DNA from: NORP309 sp964352735
GTDB taxonomy: Bacteria; Pseudomonadota; Gammaproteobacteria; Xanthomonadales; Marinicellaceae
Length of the DNA: 64,000 bases
Direction: 5' to 3'
Assembly (NCBI GenBank): GCA_964352735.1
Contig: CAYGTC010000005.1
Location: forward strand, 1 to 64,000
How positions within the stretch are numbered: the first letter of the stretch is position 1; the number at the start of each line of letters is the position of its first letter. The notes beneath the pieces are model-generated. The model had not been told where the DNA came from, ran no database searches, and saw nothing but the letters and a program-made list of their open reading frames with translations. The position numbers and the translations under genes are program-made. Shown here piece after piece: positions 27,461 through 36,843 of the stretch.

Positions 27461-28485
27461 TGATTATTTTCTAATTGTGTTTCTGATTTAATTTTTCTGT
27501 TACTGTCATTAATGAGTTTGAGGCCATGGTAAATAAATCCTGTATATATTTGAACTAAATTTGCCCCAGCCCTTATTTTACTCATTGCATCATCATCTGT
27601 CAAAATTCCACCAACACCAATTATTGGAAAATCGGGCCCGACGGTTTCTCTGACGATGCTGATGACATGGTTTGATGAGCTTAATAAAGGTTTTCCGCTG
27701 ATCCCGCCAGTTTCTTTTTTGTGGTTTTCATCGAGTAGTTTTTTGCTATCGACTGTAGTATTGGTGCAAATGATTCCATCCATTTCTGATTCTTTGATTG
27801 TTTGAGCAATTATCTTTGTTGTCATGTCATCTTGATCAGGGGCGATTTTCACTACTATGGGTGTATATTTATGGCCTTTTTCTAGCTGTTTTAATTGTGC
27901 TTTTTTTAAAGATTTCAGTAGTTCGTGTAAACTTTCTTTTTCCTGTAACTTACGTAAATCCTGTGTGTTTGGTGATGAAATATTAACAGTAACATAATCT
28001 GCTAAGTGCTGAACCTTGTTGAAACAATAAATATAATCATCGGCAGCTTTATCATTTGGAGTGACTTTGTTTTTACCAATGTTTATACCAATAATAGATG
28101 AAGTCTTGTGCTTCTCTAATTGTTTAACTAAATGGTCAACTCCTTTGTTGTTAAATCCCATGCGATTGATAATGGCTTGGTTTTTGGGCAGTCGAAAAAG
28201 TCGAGGAGTAGGGTTGCCTTGTTGTGGTTTTGGTGTCACTGTACCAACTTCAATAAAGCCAAAACCCATCTTTGATAAACCGCAAACTGCATCTGCATTT
28301 TTATCATAACCCGCTGCCAATCCAACAGGATTGGGGAACTTTATGCCAAAAATTGTCACAGGATTTTTTATTTTTGACTGTTTAACCATAAATGAAAGTG
28401 GACTGGCCAATAATTTTATACTCAAATCATGGGCATGTTCAGCTGGTAGGCTTTGCAATAACTTTCGGCTAAAGAATTCAATCAT
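27457..28485 (-). CDS. pyrD: Dihydroorotate dehydrogenase (quinone), class 2
   Basis: This membrane-associated FMN enzyme oxidises dihydroorotate to orotate and passes electrons to quinone. The 342-residue length and N-terminal amphipathic extension (FSRKLLQSLPAEHAHDLSIK) define class 2. Key motifs are NPVGLAAGYDKNA, NRMGFNNKGVD, VNISSPNTQDLRKLQ with the catalytic Ser, ICTNTT, GGISGKPL and GVGGI. It is translationally coupled to murB. Confidence 0.96.
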   Translation of the reverse strand: MIEFFSRKLLQSLPAEHAHDLSIKLLASPLSFMVKQSKIKNPVTIFGIKFPNPVGLAAGYDKNADAVCGLSKMGFGFIEVGTVTPKPQQGNPTPRLFRLPKNQAIINRMGFNNKGVDHLVKQLEKHKTSSIIGINIGKNKVTPNDKAADDYIYCFNKVQHLADYVTVNISSPNTQDLRKLQEKESLHELLKSLKKAQLKQLEKGHKYTPIVVKIAPDQDDMTTKIIAQTIKESEMDGIICTNTTVDSKKLLDENHKKETGGISGKPLLSSSNHVISIVRETVGPDFPIIGVGGILTDDDAMSKIRAGANLVQIYTGFIYHGLKLINDSNRKIKSETQLENNQ

Positions 28486-28545
28486 ATTAAATGAATGGAG
28501 GCCAAAATAGATTGGCCCCCATCTCTTTTTATGGCTATTTGAAAA

Positions 28546-30066
28546 TCAATCAAGATTAAATGTGATGCCTTGTGCAAGAGGCAACTCAGTAGAGTAGTTG
28601 ATTGTGTTTGTTTGTCTGCGCATGTATGCTTTCCAAGAATCAGAGCCAGCTTCTCTACCGCCACCTGTTTCTTTTTCGCCACCAAAGGCGCCACCAATCT
28701 CAGCACCACTGGTACCTATGTTAATATTGGCGATACCGCAGTCACTACCAGCAGAAGATAAAAACTTCTCTTCATTACGTAGATCATTGGTAAACAGCGC
28801 TGATGATAGACCTTGTACAACATCATTTTGTACTGCTATAACTTCTTCAATATCTGAGAAAGTCATCACGTAAAGAATGGGTGCAAAAGTTTCATCTCTG
28901 ACAATTTGCCAGTCAGCTTCTGCTTTGATTATGCATGGTTTGACAAAATTTCCAGAGCCTTCAATTGCTGTGCCACCTGTCAAAATTTCTCCGCCAGAAT
29001 CTTTTGCTTTTTGTACGGCATTTAAAAATGTCTGCACTGATGTTTCATCAATCAATGGTCCCATCAATGTGTCTTTATCTAATGGGTTACCAATTTTAAC
29101 TTGTTTATATGCATTGACCAATTTTTCAATCACGCTATCAGCGATGTCTTCATGCAAGAACAGTCTTCTGGTTGTTGTGCAACGTTGGCCTGCTGTTCCA
29201 ACAGCGCCAAAAACGATGCCAGGAATGGCAATGTTCAAATCTGCAGATTTATCAACGATCAGCGCATTATTGCCACCCAACTCAAGCAAGCTTCTGCCCA
29301 TTCTTTTTGCAACTTGTACACCGACCATCTTACCTACATGGCATGAGCCAGTAAAGGAAACCAAGTTGATGCGTTTGTCATCTACAAATTTTTGTGCCAA
29401 TTCATTTGAGCCGTCATTGAATAGTAAGAAAATGGGAGGGAAGCCTGCATCTTCAAGTGCTTTATTACAGATGTTTTGTACAGCAATAGAGCACAATGGT
29501 ACTTTAGGAGAAGGTTTCCAAATACTGATGTTCCCACAAACTGCGGCTACAAAGGCATTCCATGACCATACAGCGACAGGGAAATTAAATGCAGATATGA
29601 TACCAACTATACCCAATGGATGCCATTGTTCATACATGCGATGACCAGGGCGCTCTGAATGCATGGTGTTTCCATATAACTGTCTTGACATGCCGACTGC
29701 TAAATCAGCCATATCTATCATTTCTTGAACTTCGCCGTCACCTTCTGATTTGATTTTACCCATTTCAGCAGCAACCAATGAGCCCAATGCATCTTTGTGC
29801 TCACGTAAAGCGTTGCCAATAATGCGAACAGCTTCTCCGCGCTGAGGTGCTGGCGTTGTTTTCCATTGTTTAAAAATAGTTTGTGCTTTACTAACTACTT
29901 TTTCGTAATCTTCTTCATTGGCAGAATAGACTGAACCCATCAGTTCATCTGTAGCTGGATTAAAGGATTCTATGATACCTGCATCTGTGGTTTGTGACCA
30001 TTCGTTGTGATCAAGACAGGTACCAGGGTTAAGTGATTTAACGCCTAATTCGTCAAGAAATTTCAT
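28546..30066 (-). CDS. Aldehyde dehydrogenase, ALDH7 (alpha-aminoadipic semialdehyde dehydrogenase) type
   Basis: This 506-residue NAD-dependent aldehyde dehydrogenase resembles the ALDH7/antiquitin branch, which oxidises alpha-aminoadipic semialdehyde (piperidine-6-carboxylate) in lysine catabolism; AmaB is the bacterial name. The catalytic Cys is in GTAGQRCTTTRRLFLHE, Glu in LELGGNNALIV, and the NAD loop in FTGSCHVGK. The C-terminal INIGTSGAEIGGAFGGEKETGGG is characteristic. ATG 30066 has TGGAAAA upstream; an in-frame TTG 21 nt earlier is less likely. It lies downstream of a hairpin that separates it from the beta-oxidation operon. The substrate assignment rests on family resemblance. Confidence 0.87.
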   Translation of the reverse strand: MKFLDELGVKSLNPGTCLDHNEWSQTTDAGIIESFNPATDELMGSVYSANEEDYEKVVSKAQTIFKQWKTTPAPQRGEAVRIIGNALREHKDALGSLVAAEMGKIKSEGDGEVQEMIDMADLAVGMSRQLYGNTMHSERPGHRMYEQWHPLGIVGIISAFNFPVAVWSWNAFVAAVCGNISIWKPSPKVPLCSIAVQNICNKALEDAGFPPIFLLFNDGSNELAQKFVDDKRINLVSFTGSCHVGKMVGVQVAKRMGRSLLELGGNNALIVDKSADLNIAIPGIVFGAVGTAGQRCTTTRRLFLHEDIADSVIEKLVNAYKQVKIGNPLDKDTLMGPLIDETSVQTFLNAVQKAKDSGGEILTGGTAIEGSGNFVKPCIIKAEADWQIVRDETFAPILYVMTFSDIEEVIAVQNDVVQGLSSALFTNDLRNEEKFLSSAGSDCGIANINIGTSGAEIGGAFGGEKETGGGREAGSDSWKAYMRRQTNTINYSTELPLAQGITFNLD

Positions 30067-30095
30067 GTGATTTTCCAGATTGTTCAAAACCTGGC

Positions 30096-30101
30096 ATTAT
30101 C
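30096..30101 (-). promoter_or_regulatory. Possible -10 element for the ALDH7 gene
   Basis: GATAAT on the minus strand lies 30 nt before the ATG, between the hairpin and the gene. The matching -35 would overlap the hairpin base and is weak, so this is a tentative call. Confidence 0.3.
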
Positions 30102-30120
30102 TCACTATTTGAGTTGAAAT

Positions 30121-30158
30121 ACCAGCAGAGAGATTCTTTATAAAATCTCTCTGCTGGT
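30121..30158 (-). terminator. 15-bp perfect hairpin between thiolase and ALDH7 genes
   Basis: ACCAGCAGAGAGATT (30121-30135) pairs perfectly with 30144-30158 over an 8-nt loop. It lies 57 nt past the thiolase stop on the minus strand, followed by ATTTC. The stem is strong but the T tract short. It probably ends or attenuates the psrA-fad operon. Confidence 0.65.
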
Positions 30159-30214
30159 AGGTTTGTTGAAAAGCTGAATAATTATAGCAACTATCCAGTG
30201 GGTAATGAAATGTT

Positions 30215-31408
30215 TTATAAAGCTTCTATTATCCCAGCTGCTCCCATTCCTGTACCTATACACATGGTAATCATACCGTATTTACCTCCAGTTCTTCTTA
30301 AACCGTGTATGGTTGTAGCTGCCCGAATAGCACCAGTTGCACCTAACGGATGCCCTAGAGCGATGGCTCCACCATTGGGGTTGATTTTATCTTGATTCAG
30401 TGATAACTCATTAATGACAGCCAATGACTGTGCAGCGAATGCCTCATTGAGTTCTATCCAATCCAGATCATCTGCCTTTAAGCCTGTTAAGCTCAATGCT
30501 TTGGGAATGGCTTTGATTGGGCCAATACCCATGATATCAGCTGGTACTCCAGCTACAGAAAAGCCATGGTACTTGGCAATGGGTGTCATGTTATATTTTT
30601 TCAATGTTTCTTCGTTGACCAATAAAAGAGCAGCTGCACCATCACTCATTTGTGAACTGTTTCCTGCAGTTACAGAGCCGCCCATTTTGAATACAGGACG
30701 CAATTTACCCAAAACTTCAATACTGGTATCTTGCCTGGGTCCTTCATCTTGTGCTACTGTTTTGTGTGACACAATGGTTTCAGCATTGATCATATCTGCT
30801 TTTCTGGCTTCCACTTCATACGGCAAAATTTCATCTGAAAAATGATTGTTTTTTATCGCATTGATGGCTTTTTGATGAGAATTGTAAGCAAATTCATCTT
30901 GAGCATCACGACTGATTTTCCATTGGCTGGCAACATTTTCTGCTGTGATACCCATGCCATATGCGATGCCAATATTGTCATCTTGGAATACTTTGTTATT
31001 CATGGCAACTTTGTGCCCCATCATTGGCACCATGCTCATACTTTCTGTACCTCCAGCAATGGCACAGCTCATTTGCCCAGTGGCAATTTGTTGTGCAGCA
31101 ATGGCTACGGCTTGAATGCCTGAAGAACAAAAACGGTTAATGGTCATTGCTGGAACTGTATCAGGGAGTCCTGCCAACAGGCTTGCAATTCTTGCTATGT
31201 TCATGCCTTGTTCTGCTTCAGGCATGGCACAACCAATAACCACATCACCAATTTCATTTTTATCGAAATTTGGGTGTCTAGCAAATATTCCTGACATACA
31301 ATGTGATAATAAATCATCCGGTCTGGTTTTGTTAAACATGCCTCGTGGCGCTTTGCCTACAGGGGTTCTTAGGGCTTCTACAATATAAACTTCTTGTACT
31401 TTTTTCAT
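30215..31408 (-). CDS. Acetyl-CoA C-acyltransferase (3-ketoacyl-CoA thiolase)
   Basis: This thiolase performs the last beta-oxidation step, cleaving 3-ketoacyl-CoA with CoA. The 397-residue protein has the nucleophilic Cys in NRFCSSGIQAVA, the His in IALGHPLGATGA and the second Cys in MCIGTGMGAAG. A good AAGGAA site precedes the ATG. It follows the multifunctional hydratase/dehydrogenase by 28 nt, giving the FadN-FadA-like order. It acts with the upstream protein either as a complex or in sequence. Confidence 0.93.
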   Translation of the reverse strand: MKKVQEVYIVEALRTPVGKAPRGMFNKTRPDDLLSHCMSGIFARHPNFDKNEIGDVVIGCAMPEAEQGMNIARIASLLAGLPDTVPAMTINRFCSSGIQAVAIAAQQIATGQMSCAIAGGTESMSMVPMMGHKVAMNNKVFQDDNIGIAYGMGITAENVASQWKISRDAQDEFAYNSHQKAINAIKNNHFSDEILPYEVEARKADMINAETIVSHKTVAQDEGPRQDTSIEVLGKLRPVFKMGGSVTAGNSSQMSDGAAALLLVNEETLKKYNMTPIAKYHGFSVAGVPADIMGIGPIKAIPKALSLTGLKADDLDWIELNEAFAAQSLAVINELSLNQDKINPNGGAIALGHPLGATGAIRAATTIHGLRRTGGKYGMITMCIGTGMGAAGIIEAL

Positions 31409-31436
31409 GTTTTATTTCCTTTTCAGGCTCCTCGAT

Positions 31437-33806
31437 TTAGTTGCGCAGTGGTTTGCCAGTTTTTAAAGTGTGCTCGATTCTGGCCAGTGTTTTTGGCATT
31501 TGTATCAATTCCATAAACAATTTCCTCTCCAAATCAAGTAAGTATTGTTCTGTAACAACACTGTCGCTGTCAATATCACCACCAGCGATTACTGTTCCGA
31601 TTCTTAATGCAATCTCATAATCGTGTTTACTGACCATGTGACCAGCCATCATGTTGGCCAGTATCATTTTCATGTTGGCAATGCCTGGTAGTCCAACCAC
31701 TCTGATATTGTGGTCTTCTACAGGTGGCTGATAGCCTTTGGCACTCAGCCATTTGACTTTTTCTTTTGCCACATGTAAAACCTCGTGTGTATTAAATACC
31801 ACATCTGTACAGGGTTTTAGAAGTTTTGATTGAACAGCTTCTTTGCCTGATGCTGAAACTTGTGCCATAGCAACCATTTTGAAGAAATGTTCAATTTGTG
31901 GGTATAAATCACCTGATTGAATGTCTTCTGAGGTGCGACGGGCAATTTCTTTCAAGCCTCCACCAGCAGGAAGTAATCCGACTCCTGCTTCCACTAGACC
32001 GATATAAGATTCGAAAGCAGTGACCACTGAAGTTGCGTTCATTGAGAATTCACAACCACCTCCTAATGTCATTCCTCGTGCAGCAACAATTGTTGGAACT
32101 TGTGAAAATCTGAGCTTTTGAGACGTTTGTTGAAAAGTATTTACTAATGCTTCGACTTCACTGACTTTACCCTCGGCAATGGCTTGTAAGGCAGGTGCTA
32201 AATTCGCACCTAATGTAAATGGCTCTGAGTTTTGCCAAATTACCAAACCTTTATATTCTTTTTCGGCCATCTCAACCGCTTTTTGAATGCCTTTTAATAC
32301 ACCTTCTGTAATGATGTGTTTTTTGGTTTTAAAGCTGGCAATTAATACCTCATCTTCCATATGCCATAATTTGATGTCATCATTTTCGTAGGCAGTAGTG
32401 CCAAGATTAAAACTTTCTCCAATCGTTGCCTCAGGGAATAACTGGCGTTGAAAAACAGCTAAATTTGGACGGCCTTGATAACTGTTGGTTGTGACAGAGT
32501 ATGATCCTTGTTCTTTATGTACTTGGTCAATTTCGGTTACCCAAGAGGGTAGTGCTGAATTTGCCATTGTTAAACCTGCATCAATGTCTTGTTGAATTGC
32601 TTGGGTGATTTTTTGCCAATCTGCATCTTGCCAAATCTCAAATGGTCCTTGTTGCCATCCGAAACCCCATCTGATAGCAAAATCTATGTCTCTGGCATTA
32701 TCAGCAATGGCCTCAAGGTGGTAACTGGCGTAATGAAAAAGGTCTCTATACATGCTCCATAAAAATTGAGCTTGTTGAGAATCTTTATGTTGGCGGAGTT
32801 GTTCAAAACGTTCAGTGGCATTGCGGTTTTTTAAGATGGCTAGGACTTCTGGCTCAATCGATGCATTTTGAGTGCGGTATGTGTTATTTTCAAGATCAAG
32901 TATTTTAATATCTTTGCCTTCTTTCTTATAGACACCTGCTCTGGTTTTTTGTCCTAAAGCACCACTTTCTATTAACTGGGTGATCCATTCAGGCATTTGA
33001 TAGTGTTGATGCCAAGGATCATCTGCAAGACCGTTTTTCATGGTGTTAACAGTGTGATTCAATGTGTCCAATCCGACTACGTCTGCAGTCCTAAATGTGG
33101 CGCTCTTTGCTCTTCCAATCAATGTTCCAGTTAAAGCATCTATGGTTTCTAATGGTATGTTAAATTTCATGCCATGATAGATGGTACATAGGATTGAAAA
33201 TACACCGATTCTATTGGCAATAAAGTTTGGCGTATCTTTGGCATTGACTACGCCTTTACCCAATGTGGTGGTCAGCAAGGTGGTTAGTGTGTCGACTACT
33301 TGTTGATCAGTTTTTTCAGTTGCAATGATTTCAACCAAATGCATGTAGCGAGGTGGGTTGAAAAAGTGTACACCACAGAATCTACTTTTGAGTTGTTCAG
33401 GAAAAACCCCAGATAATTCGTTTATGCTTAGGCCAGATGTATTGGTTGCAAAAATGGCATCGTTACGAACGTGATCTTCAATTTTATCATACAGGCTCTT
33501 TTTAATGTCCATTCTTTCTGCAACAGCTTCTATGATTAAATCTACCTGTCCCAATAATGCCAAATCATCATCATAATTGGCAGCTTGGACCAATGCTGCT
33601 GCTTTTTTATTGCCAAATGGAGCTGGTTTTAGTTTACCTAGTAGTTTGATGGCACCTTTAACCGTAGCATTTTTATCAGGGCCAGGTGATGGTAAATCAA
33701 ATAAAACCACAGGGATATCAGCATTGGCAAAGTGTGCGGCAATCTGCGCACCCATGACACCTGCGCCTAGAACAGCGACTTTCCTTATGTGCTTATTTTT
33801 TTTCAT
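31437..33806 (-). CDS. 3-hydroxyacyl-CoA dehydrogenase / enoyl-CoA hydratase, FadN-like
   Basis: This 789-residue bifunctional beta-oxidation enzyme has the dehydrogenase first and the hydratase last, as in Bacillus FadN and unlike FadB/FadJ. The NAD fold is at the N-terminus (VAVLGAGVMGAQIAAHFA), with the catalytic His region HFFNPPRYMHLVEI and a dehydrogenase C-terminal domain to about residue 400. The crotonase part follows: RGMTLGGGCEFSMN oxyanion hole and YIGLVEAGVGLLPAGGG with a catalytic Glu. It overlaps the FadE-like gene by 4 nt. Confidence 0.92.
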   Translation of the reverse strand: MKKNKHIRKVAVLGAGVMGAQIAAHFANADIPVVLFDLPSPGPDKNATVKGAIKLLGKLKPAPFGNKKAAALVQAANYDDDLALLGQVDLIIEAVAERMDIKKSLYDKIEDHVRNDAIFATNTSGLSINELSGVFPEQLKSRFCGVHFFNPPRYMHLVEIIATEKTDQQVVDTLTTLLTTTLGKGVVNAKDTPNFIANRIGVFSILCTIYHGMKFNIPLETIDALTGTLIGRAKSATFRTADVVGLDTLNHTVNTMKNGLADDPWHQHYQMPEWITQLIESGALGQKTRAGVYKKEGKDIKILDLENNTYRTQNASIEPEVLAILKNRNATERFEQLRQHKDSQQAQFLWSMYRDLFHYASYHLEAIADNARDIDFAIRWGFGWQQGPFEIWQDADWQKITQAIQQDIDAGLTMANSALPSWVTEIDQVHKEQGSYSVTTNSYQGRPNLAVFQRQLFPEATIGESFNLGTTAYENDDIKLWHMEDEVLIASFKTKKHIITEGVLKGIQKAVEMAEKEYKGLVIWQNSEPFTLGANLAPALQAIAEGKVSEVEALVNTFQQTSQKLRFSQVPTIVAARGMTLGGGCEFSMNATSVVTAFESYIGLVEAGVGLLPAGGGLKEIARRTSEDIQSGDLYPQIEHFFKMVAMAQVSASGKEAVQSKLLKPCTDVVFNTHEVLHVAKEKVKWLSAKGYQPPVEDHNIRVVGLPGIANMKMILANMMAGHMVSKHDYEIALRIGTVIAGGDIDSDSVVTEQYLLDLERKLFMELIQMPKTLARIEHTLKTGKPLRN

Positions 33807-36193
33807 GTTTTCTTCTCGTCGTTTTTATCGTAATTGTTTTTTTGATAAGTGTTACCAAAATGATTGGTTAGTTGGATTTCTAAAATGCTTAAGTAAGCCT
33901 CTCTTAATTGTTCGGATTGTTCAACGCTGACTATGCCAGCTGCAAGGCAGCGATTGATCAAAACTTCATAATTGTCTGTATTTAACGGTGTTCCAGTTGC
34001 ATTGGTGACTGCAATTTCAGCAGACTCAGCAATCGCTAATTTTTGTTTTGCCTGATAAATTTTCTTTAAAAAAGGCGAATATTGACTGTAGCTGTTATCT
34101 GAATTCATGCCCATTTTGCATATTTTTTCGATATTATTATGCAATGGTTTGAATACTTTTGTTTCATGAAAAGGCCTGCCCAGAGGGAAAGTCAGTACTT
34201 TCATGATAATTGATGGGAATCGGTTGAATGCCAGGTTTATGGTGTTTTTTAATGCAGTTTGTGTATCGAATAATGTGCTTTTCAGTGAGGCTTTGGCTAA
34301 TTTTCTATCTTGTTTATTGGTATTGGAAACATAATAATCATGTAATGCCAGTGATTCTGTAATGTGTTGAAGGCAATCACCCAGATGGCTAGCAAAGCTG
34401 GTGTTGATTTTTATTTTGAATGTCCATACGATTAATGTGATGTCGGAAATAAATGCAAAGCAACTGCTCATCCTTTTAATCATTGATCGGTATTTGTTTT
34501 TTCTTAAAATCAGTTTGCCAATCATTGATGTGGCAATGCTATACATCCATATTCTGCATAAGTTATGGAAGATATAACCAAGATGCTGAAACGCCAATTG
34601 ATCAAACATTTTAATGTGAGCATCTGTTTTATGGCTGAGTGCGATGACTTCTTTGTGGTAATATGGATGACATGCCAATGCTGCTTTTTTGATCAGTGGT
34701 AATTGATTGATTTCATGACTCATGCCATCAAGTTCGGTCGATAAATGTGCCACTTTATAAAATGATCTGACTTTACTCTCAGTTTTGATGTTATGAGAGT
34801 TTGAACCCAATATGCCTCTTAATAATTCGAGTTGCTGCATGGTTTGTTTCATGTGGGTTTCTTTATTCAATATGGCTGTAAATTTCAGCATTTGAGGGTT
34901 TAAATTATTCAATAGAGAAAGATTGTCAATGAGGTGAGATTTTAAACATTGGCTGAATTGTTCATTGATTTTTGATTGTACCAGTCTATAGCTTAATAAT
35001 TGTCGTCCATTTTGTTTTTGTAAATGTGCAAAGTACCACGCGGTTAGAGTTATGGTATTTGTGGTCGGTATAGAAATTGCCAATGGCCAAATGCTGCTCG
35101 CTAAATATTGGTTTTTATACAGGTATTCCATTCCTTTACCCATGCCATTTTCTTCATTAATTACTTTTTCAAATGGTATAAAAACATTGTTTCCAGTACA
35201 GGAATAATAATACAAATAATCATCGTAGGCTTTTAAACCTTTATTATAAGTTATGTTTTGAGTGTCTTTAGTGATCATACAGATAGCAGTGCCCAGGTGG
35301 GTTTTGTTTCCATATAAGCTATTGAAGTCTTTTACGTTGACATTAAGATAAAAACAATTGGATTGAGATGTGCCCAGTAAGATGACATCTTTAAATGATA
35401 AGCAAATACCAATTTGCTGTTTATCATTGATTATTCTTTTTTCCACCCTTCCTTCAATTGATGACTTTTGGCTTTCTAATGTTTCATACAAAGAGGTGGG
35501 TTTCAAAAAAGGGGTCATTTTTGCTTGAGAGAACTGAGGCAGTAACAGTTTTTTTTGCTTGTCACTGCCAAACTGATGAACAATGCTGGTCAATGAATCT
35601 AGATTGATCAGACCAATAATTGAGGCCAAAACAGGATTGATTTGGCTCATGTTCTTAAGAATGTTTGATGTGTCACAAGCCGATAGATTTTGTCCATTGT
35701 GTTCTTCTGATATCAGCAGGGAAGTGGCGCCAATTTTTGCCAGTTTATTAACTGCACTGATATTTGAGCCACCCTCGATGTTAATCAACTCTTTACTAAT
35801 GGACTGATGAATTTTATTTTGATGATTATGGCTTGGTTTAATCCTTTTAAAATTGAGAAACTGAGGTTTGCCTCTAAATACTGATCGCTCAAAATCACTG
35901 GCGAACCAGCCGTTGTCGATTCTTTGAAATGATTTCCAATGGGTCTTTGATCTATGTAAATAATCATAACAATAACTGGTAATAAATTTAATTCTTAATT
36001 TTTTGATATTTAGTATGCTTAGGGCCAGAACAGATGGTATGAAGAAAAAAAGAAAACTGGTGCTGTTGATCTGATCGAGTTGTAAAAACACAATTGGAAT
36101 CACTGTCAATACAATGCTAGAAAATAATAATTTAAGTTGGTAGAATCCTGCTAAAATTAGGAATAAAAAATACGAAGATATCAGCAAAAACAT
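33803..36193 (-). CDS. FadE-like acyl-CoA dehydrogenase family protein, strongly diverged
   Basis: The 796-residue protein is colinear with FadE-type acyl-CoA dehydrogenases, from N-terminal hydrophobic helices (about 1-63) through GWFASDFERSVFRGKPQF, FGSDKQKKLLLP, a central dehydrogenase region and the C-terminal DUF1974-like domain (ACHPYYHKEV, FQHLGYIF, FNRFPSII, TFPLGRPF). The usual FAD-site block (FALTSPEAGSD type) is not recognisable after residue 226. By comparison with E. coli FadE from memory, the catalytic Glu of TVEG aligns with Asp489 in STELDG. It may have altered or lost activity. The Shine-Dalgarno is weak. It lies 14 nt after the regulator and overlaps the next gene. Confidence 0.78.
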   Translation of the reverse strand: MFLLISSYFLFLILAGFYQLKLLFSSIVLTVIPIVFLQLDQINSTSFLFFFIPSVLALSILNIKKLRIKFITSYCYDYLHRSKTHWKSFQRIDNGWFASDFERSVFRGKPQFLNFKRIKPSHNHQNKIHQSISKELINIEGGSNISAVNKLAKIGATSLLISEEHNGQNLSACDTSNILKNMSQINPVLASIIGLINLDSLTSIVHQFGSDKQKKLLLPQFSQAKMTPFLKPTSLYETLESQKSSIEGRVEKRIINDKQQIGICLSFKDVILLGTSQSNCFYLNVNVKDFNSLYGNKTHLGTAICMITKDTQNITYNKGLKAYDDYLYYYSCTGNNVFIPFEKVINEENGMGKGMEYLYKNQYLASSIWPLAISIPTTNTITLTAWYFAHLQKQNGRQLLSYRLVQSKINEQFSQCLKSHLIDNLSLLNNLNPQMLKFTAILNKETHMKQTMQQLELLRGILGSNSHNIKTESKVRSFYKVAHLSTELDGMSHEINQLPLIKKAALACHPYYHKEVIALSHKTDAHIKMFDQLAFQHLGYIFHNLCRIWMYSIATSMIGKLILRKNKYRSMIKRMSSCFAFISDITLIVWTFKIKINTSFASHLGDCLQHITESLALHDYYVSNTNKQDRKLAKASLKSTLFDTQTALKNTINLAFNRFPSIIMKVLTFPLGRPFHETKVFKPLHNNIEKICKMGMNSDNSYSQYSPFLKKIYQAKQKLAIAESAEIAVTNATGTPLNTDNYEVLINRCLAAGIVSVEQSEQLREAYLSILEIQLTNHFGNTYQKNNYDKNDEKKT

Positions 36194-36207
36194 AAATGTT
36201 AAGTGCT

Positions 36208-36843
36208 CTATGAAGGATTTTCTAGAGAGTTCAATGAAAATTGGATGAGCTCATGACAACAAGTGTCGAAGTACATATCCTCAGAAAGTTCGTTGGCTAG
36301 ACTGGAGGCGCCGAAATCAGCCATGACATATGTCAAAGCTCCCATAATGAAGTGAAATCTCCAAAAAACAATTTTTTCATTTAAGTGTGGTGTTGCGGCT
36401 TGAATGGCGGTGGCAAATCTTTTTATAACTTCTGCATACCTTTTGCTCAAAAGTCCGTGTAAATAATCACTTTTTTCTGCATATGCTCTTGCCAAAACCT
36501 GCATAAATCTTTTACCACCTTGATGATTGTCATTGCTCATAATCAAAGCAGGTGAAATGAAGGCCTCTAGAATCTCTTTAAGGTTTTGATGGTTGTTGCT
36601 GTCAGATTGCAATTGATCTAACATTGAAGTTCTGAGTTGAAAAAGGTTGTCTAATCTGCGTTCTAACATCATCTCAATTAATTTTTCCTTATTTCCAAAA
36701 TGATAATTGACTGCGGCAAGGTTTGTTTTTGCGTGTGTACTGATGGTCCTCAGTGATATGCAAGAGAAACCTTTTTCGGAAATTAATTGCTCAGTTGTGT
36801 TAAGGATTCTTTCTTTGGTTGATAAAACAGTCATATAAAACAT
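36208..36843 (-). CDS. TetR family regulator, PsrA-like
   Basis: This 211-residue repressor has an N-terminal TetR helix-turn-helix (STKERILNTTEQLISEKGFSCISLRTIS, then TNLAAVNYHFGNKEKL) and a ligand-binding C-terminal domain. The NLAAVNYHFG run and FWRFHFIMGALTYVMAD closely resemble PsrA, the long-chain-fatty-acid-responsive regulator of beta-oxidation genes in Pseudomonas. It heads the operon with the FadE-like, FadN-like and thiolase genes, so autoregulated control of that operon by acyl ligands is likely. I found no clear operator by eye in the upstream region. Confidence 0.85.
   Translation of the reverse strand: MFYMTVLSTKERILNTTEQLISEKGFSCISLRTISTHAKTNLAAVNYHFGNKEKLIEMMLERRLDNLFQLRTSMLDQLQSDSNNHQNLKEILEAFISPALIMSNDNHQGGKRFMQVLARAYAEKSDYLHGLLSKRYAEVIKRFATAIQAATPHLNEKIVFWRFHFIMGALTYVMADFGASSLANELSEDMYFDTCCHELIQFSLNSLENPS

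Noticed and set aside
28877..29644. Long open frame of 255 codons on the plus strand
   Set aside because: It is antisense to the ALDH7 gene, low-complexity Ser/Pro-rich and resembles nothing known; the opposite frame has full catalytic motifs.
30121..30158. Repeat element of a mobile type (REP/MITE-like)
   Set aside because: A single occurrence with no copies seen elsewhere in the window; better explained as a terminator.
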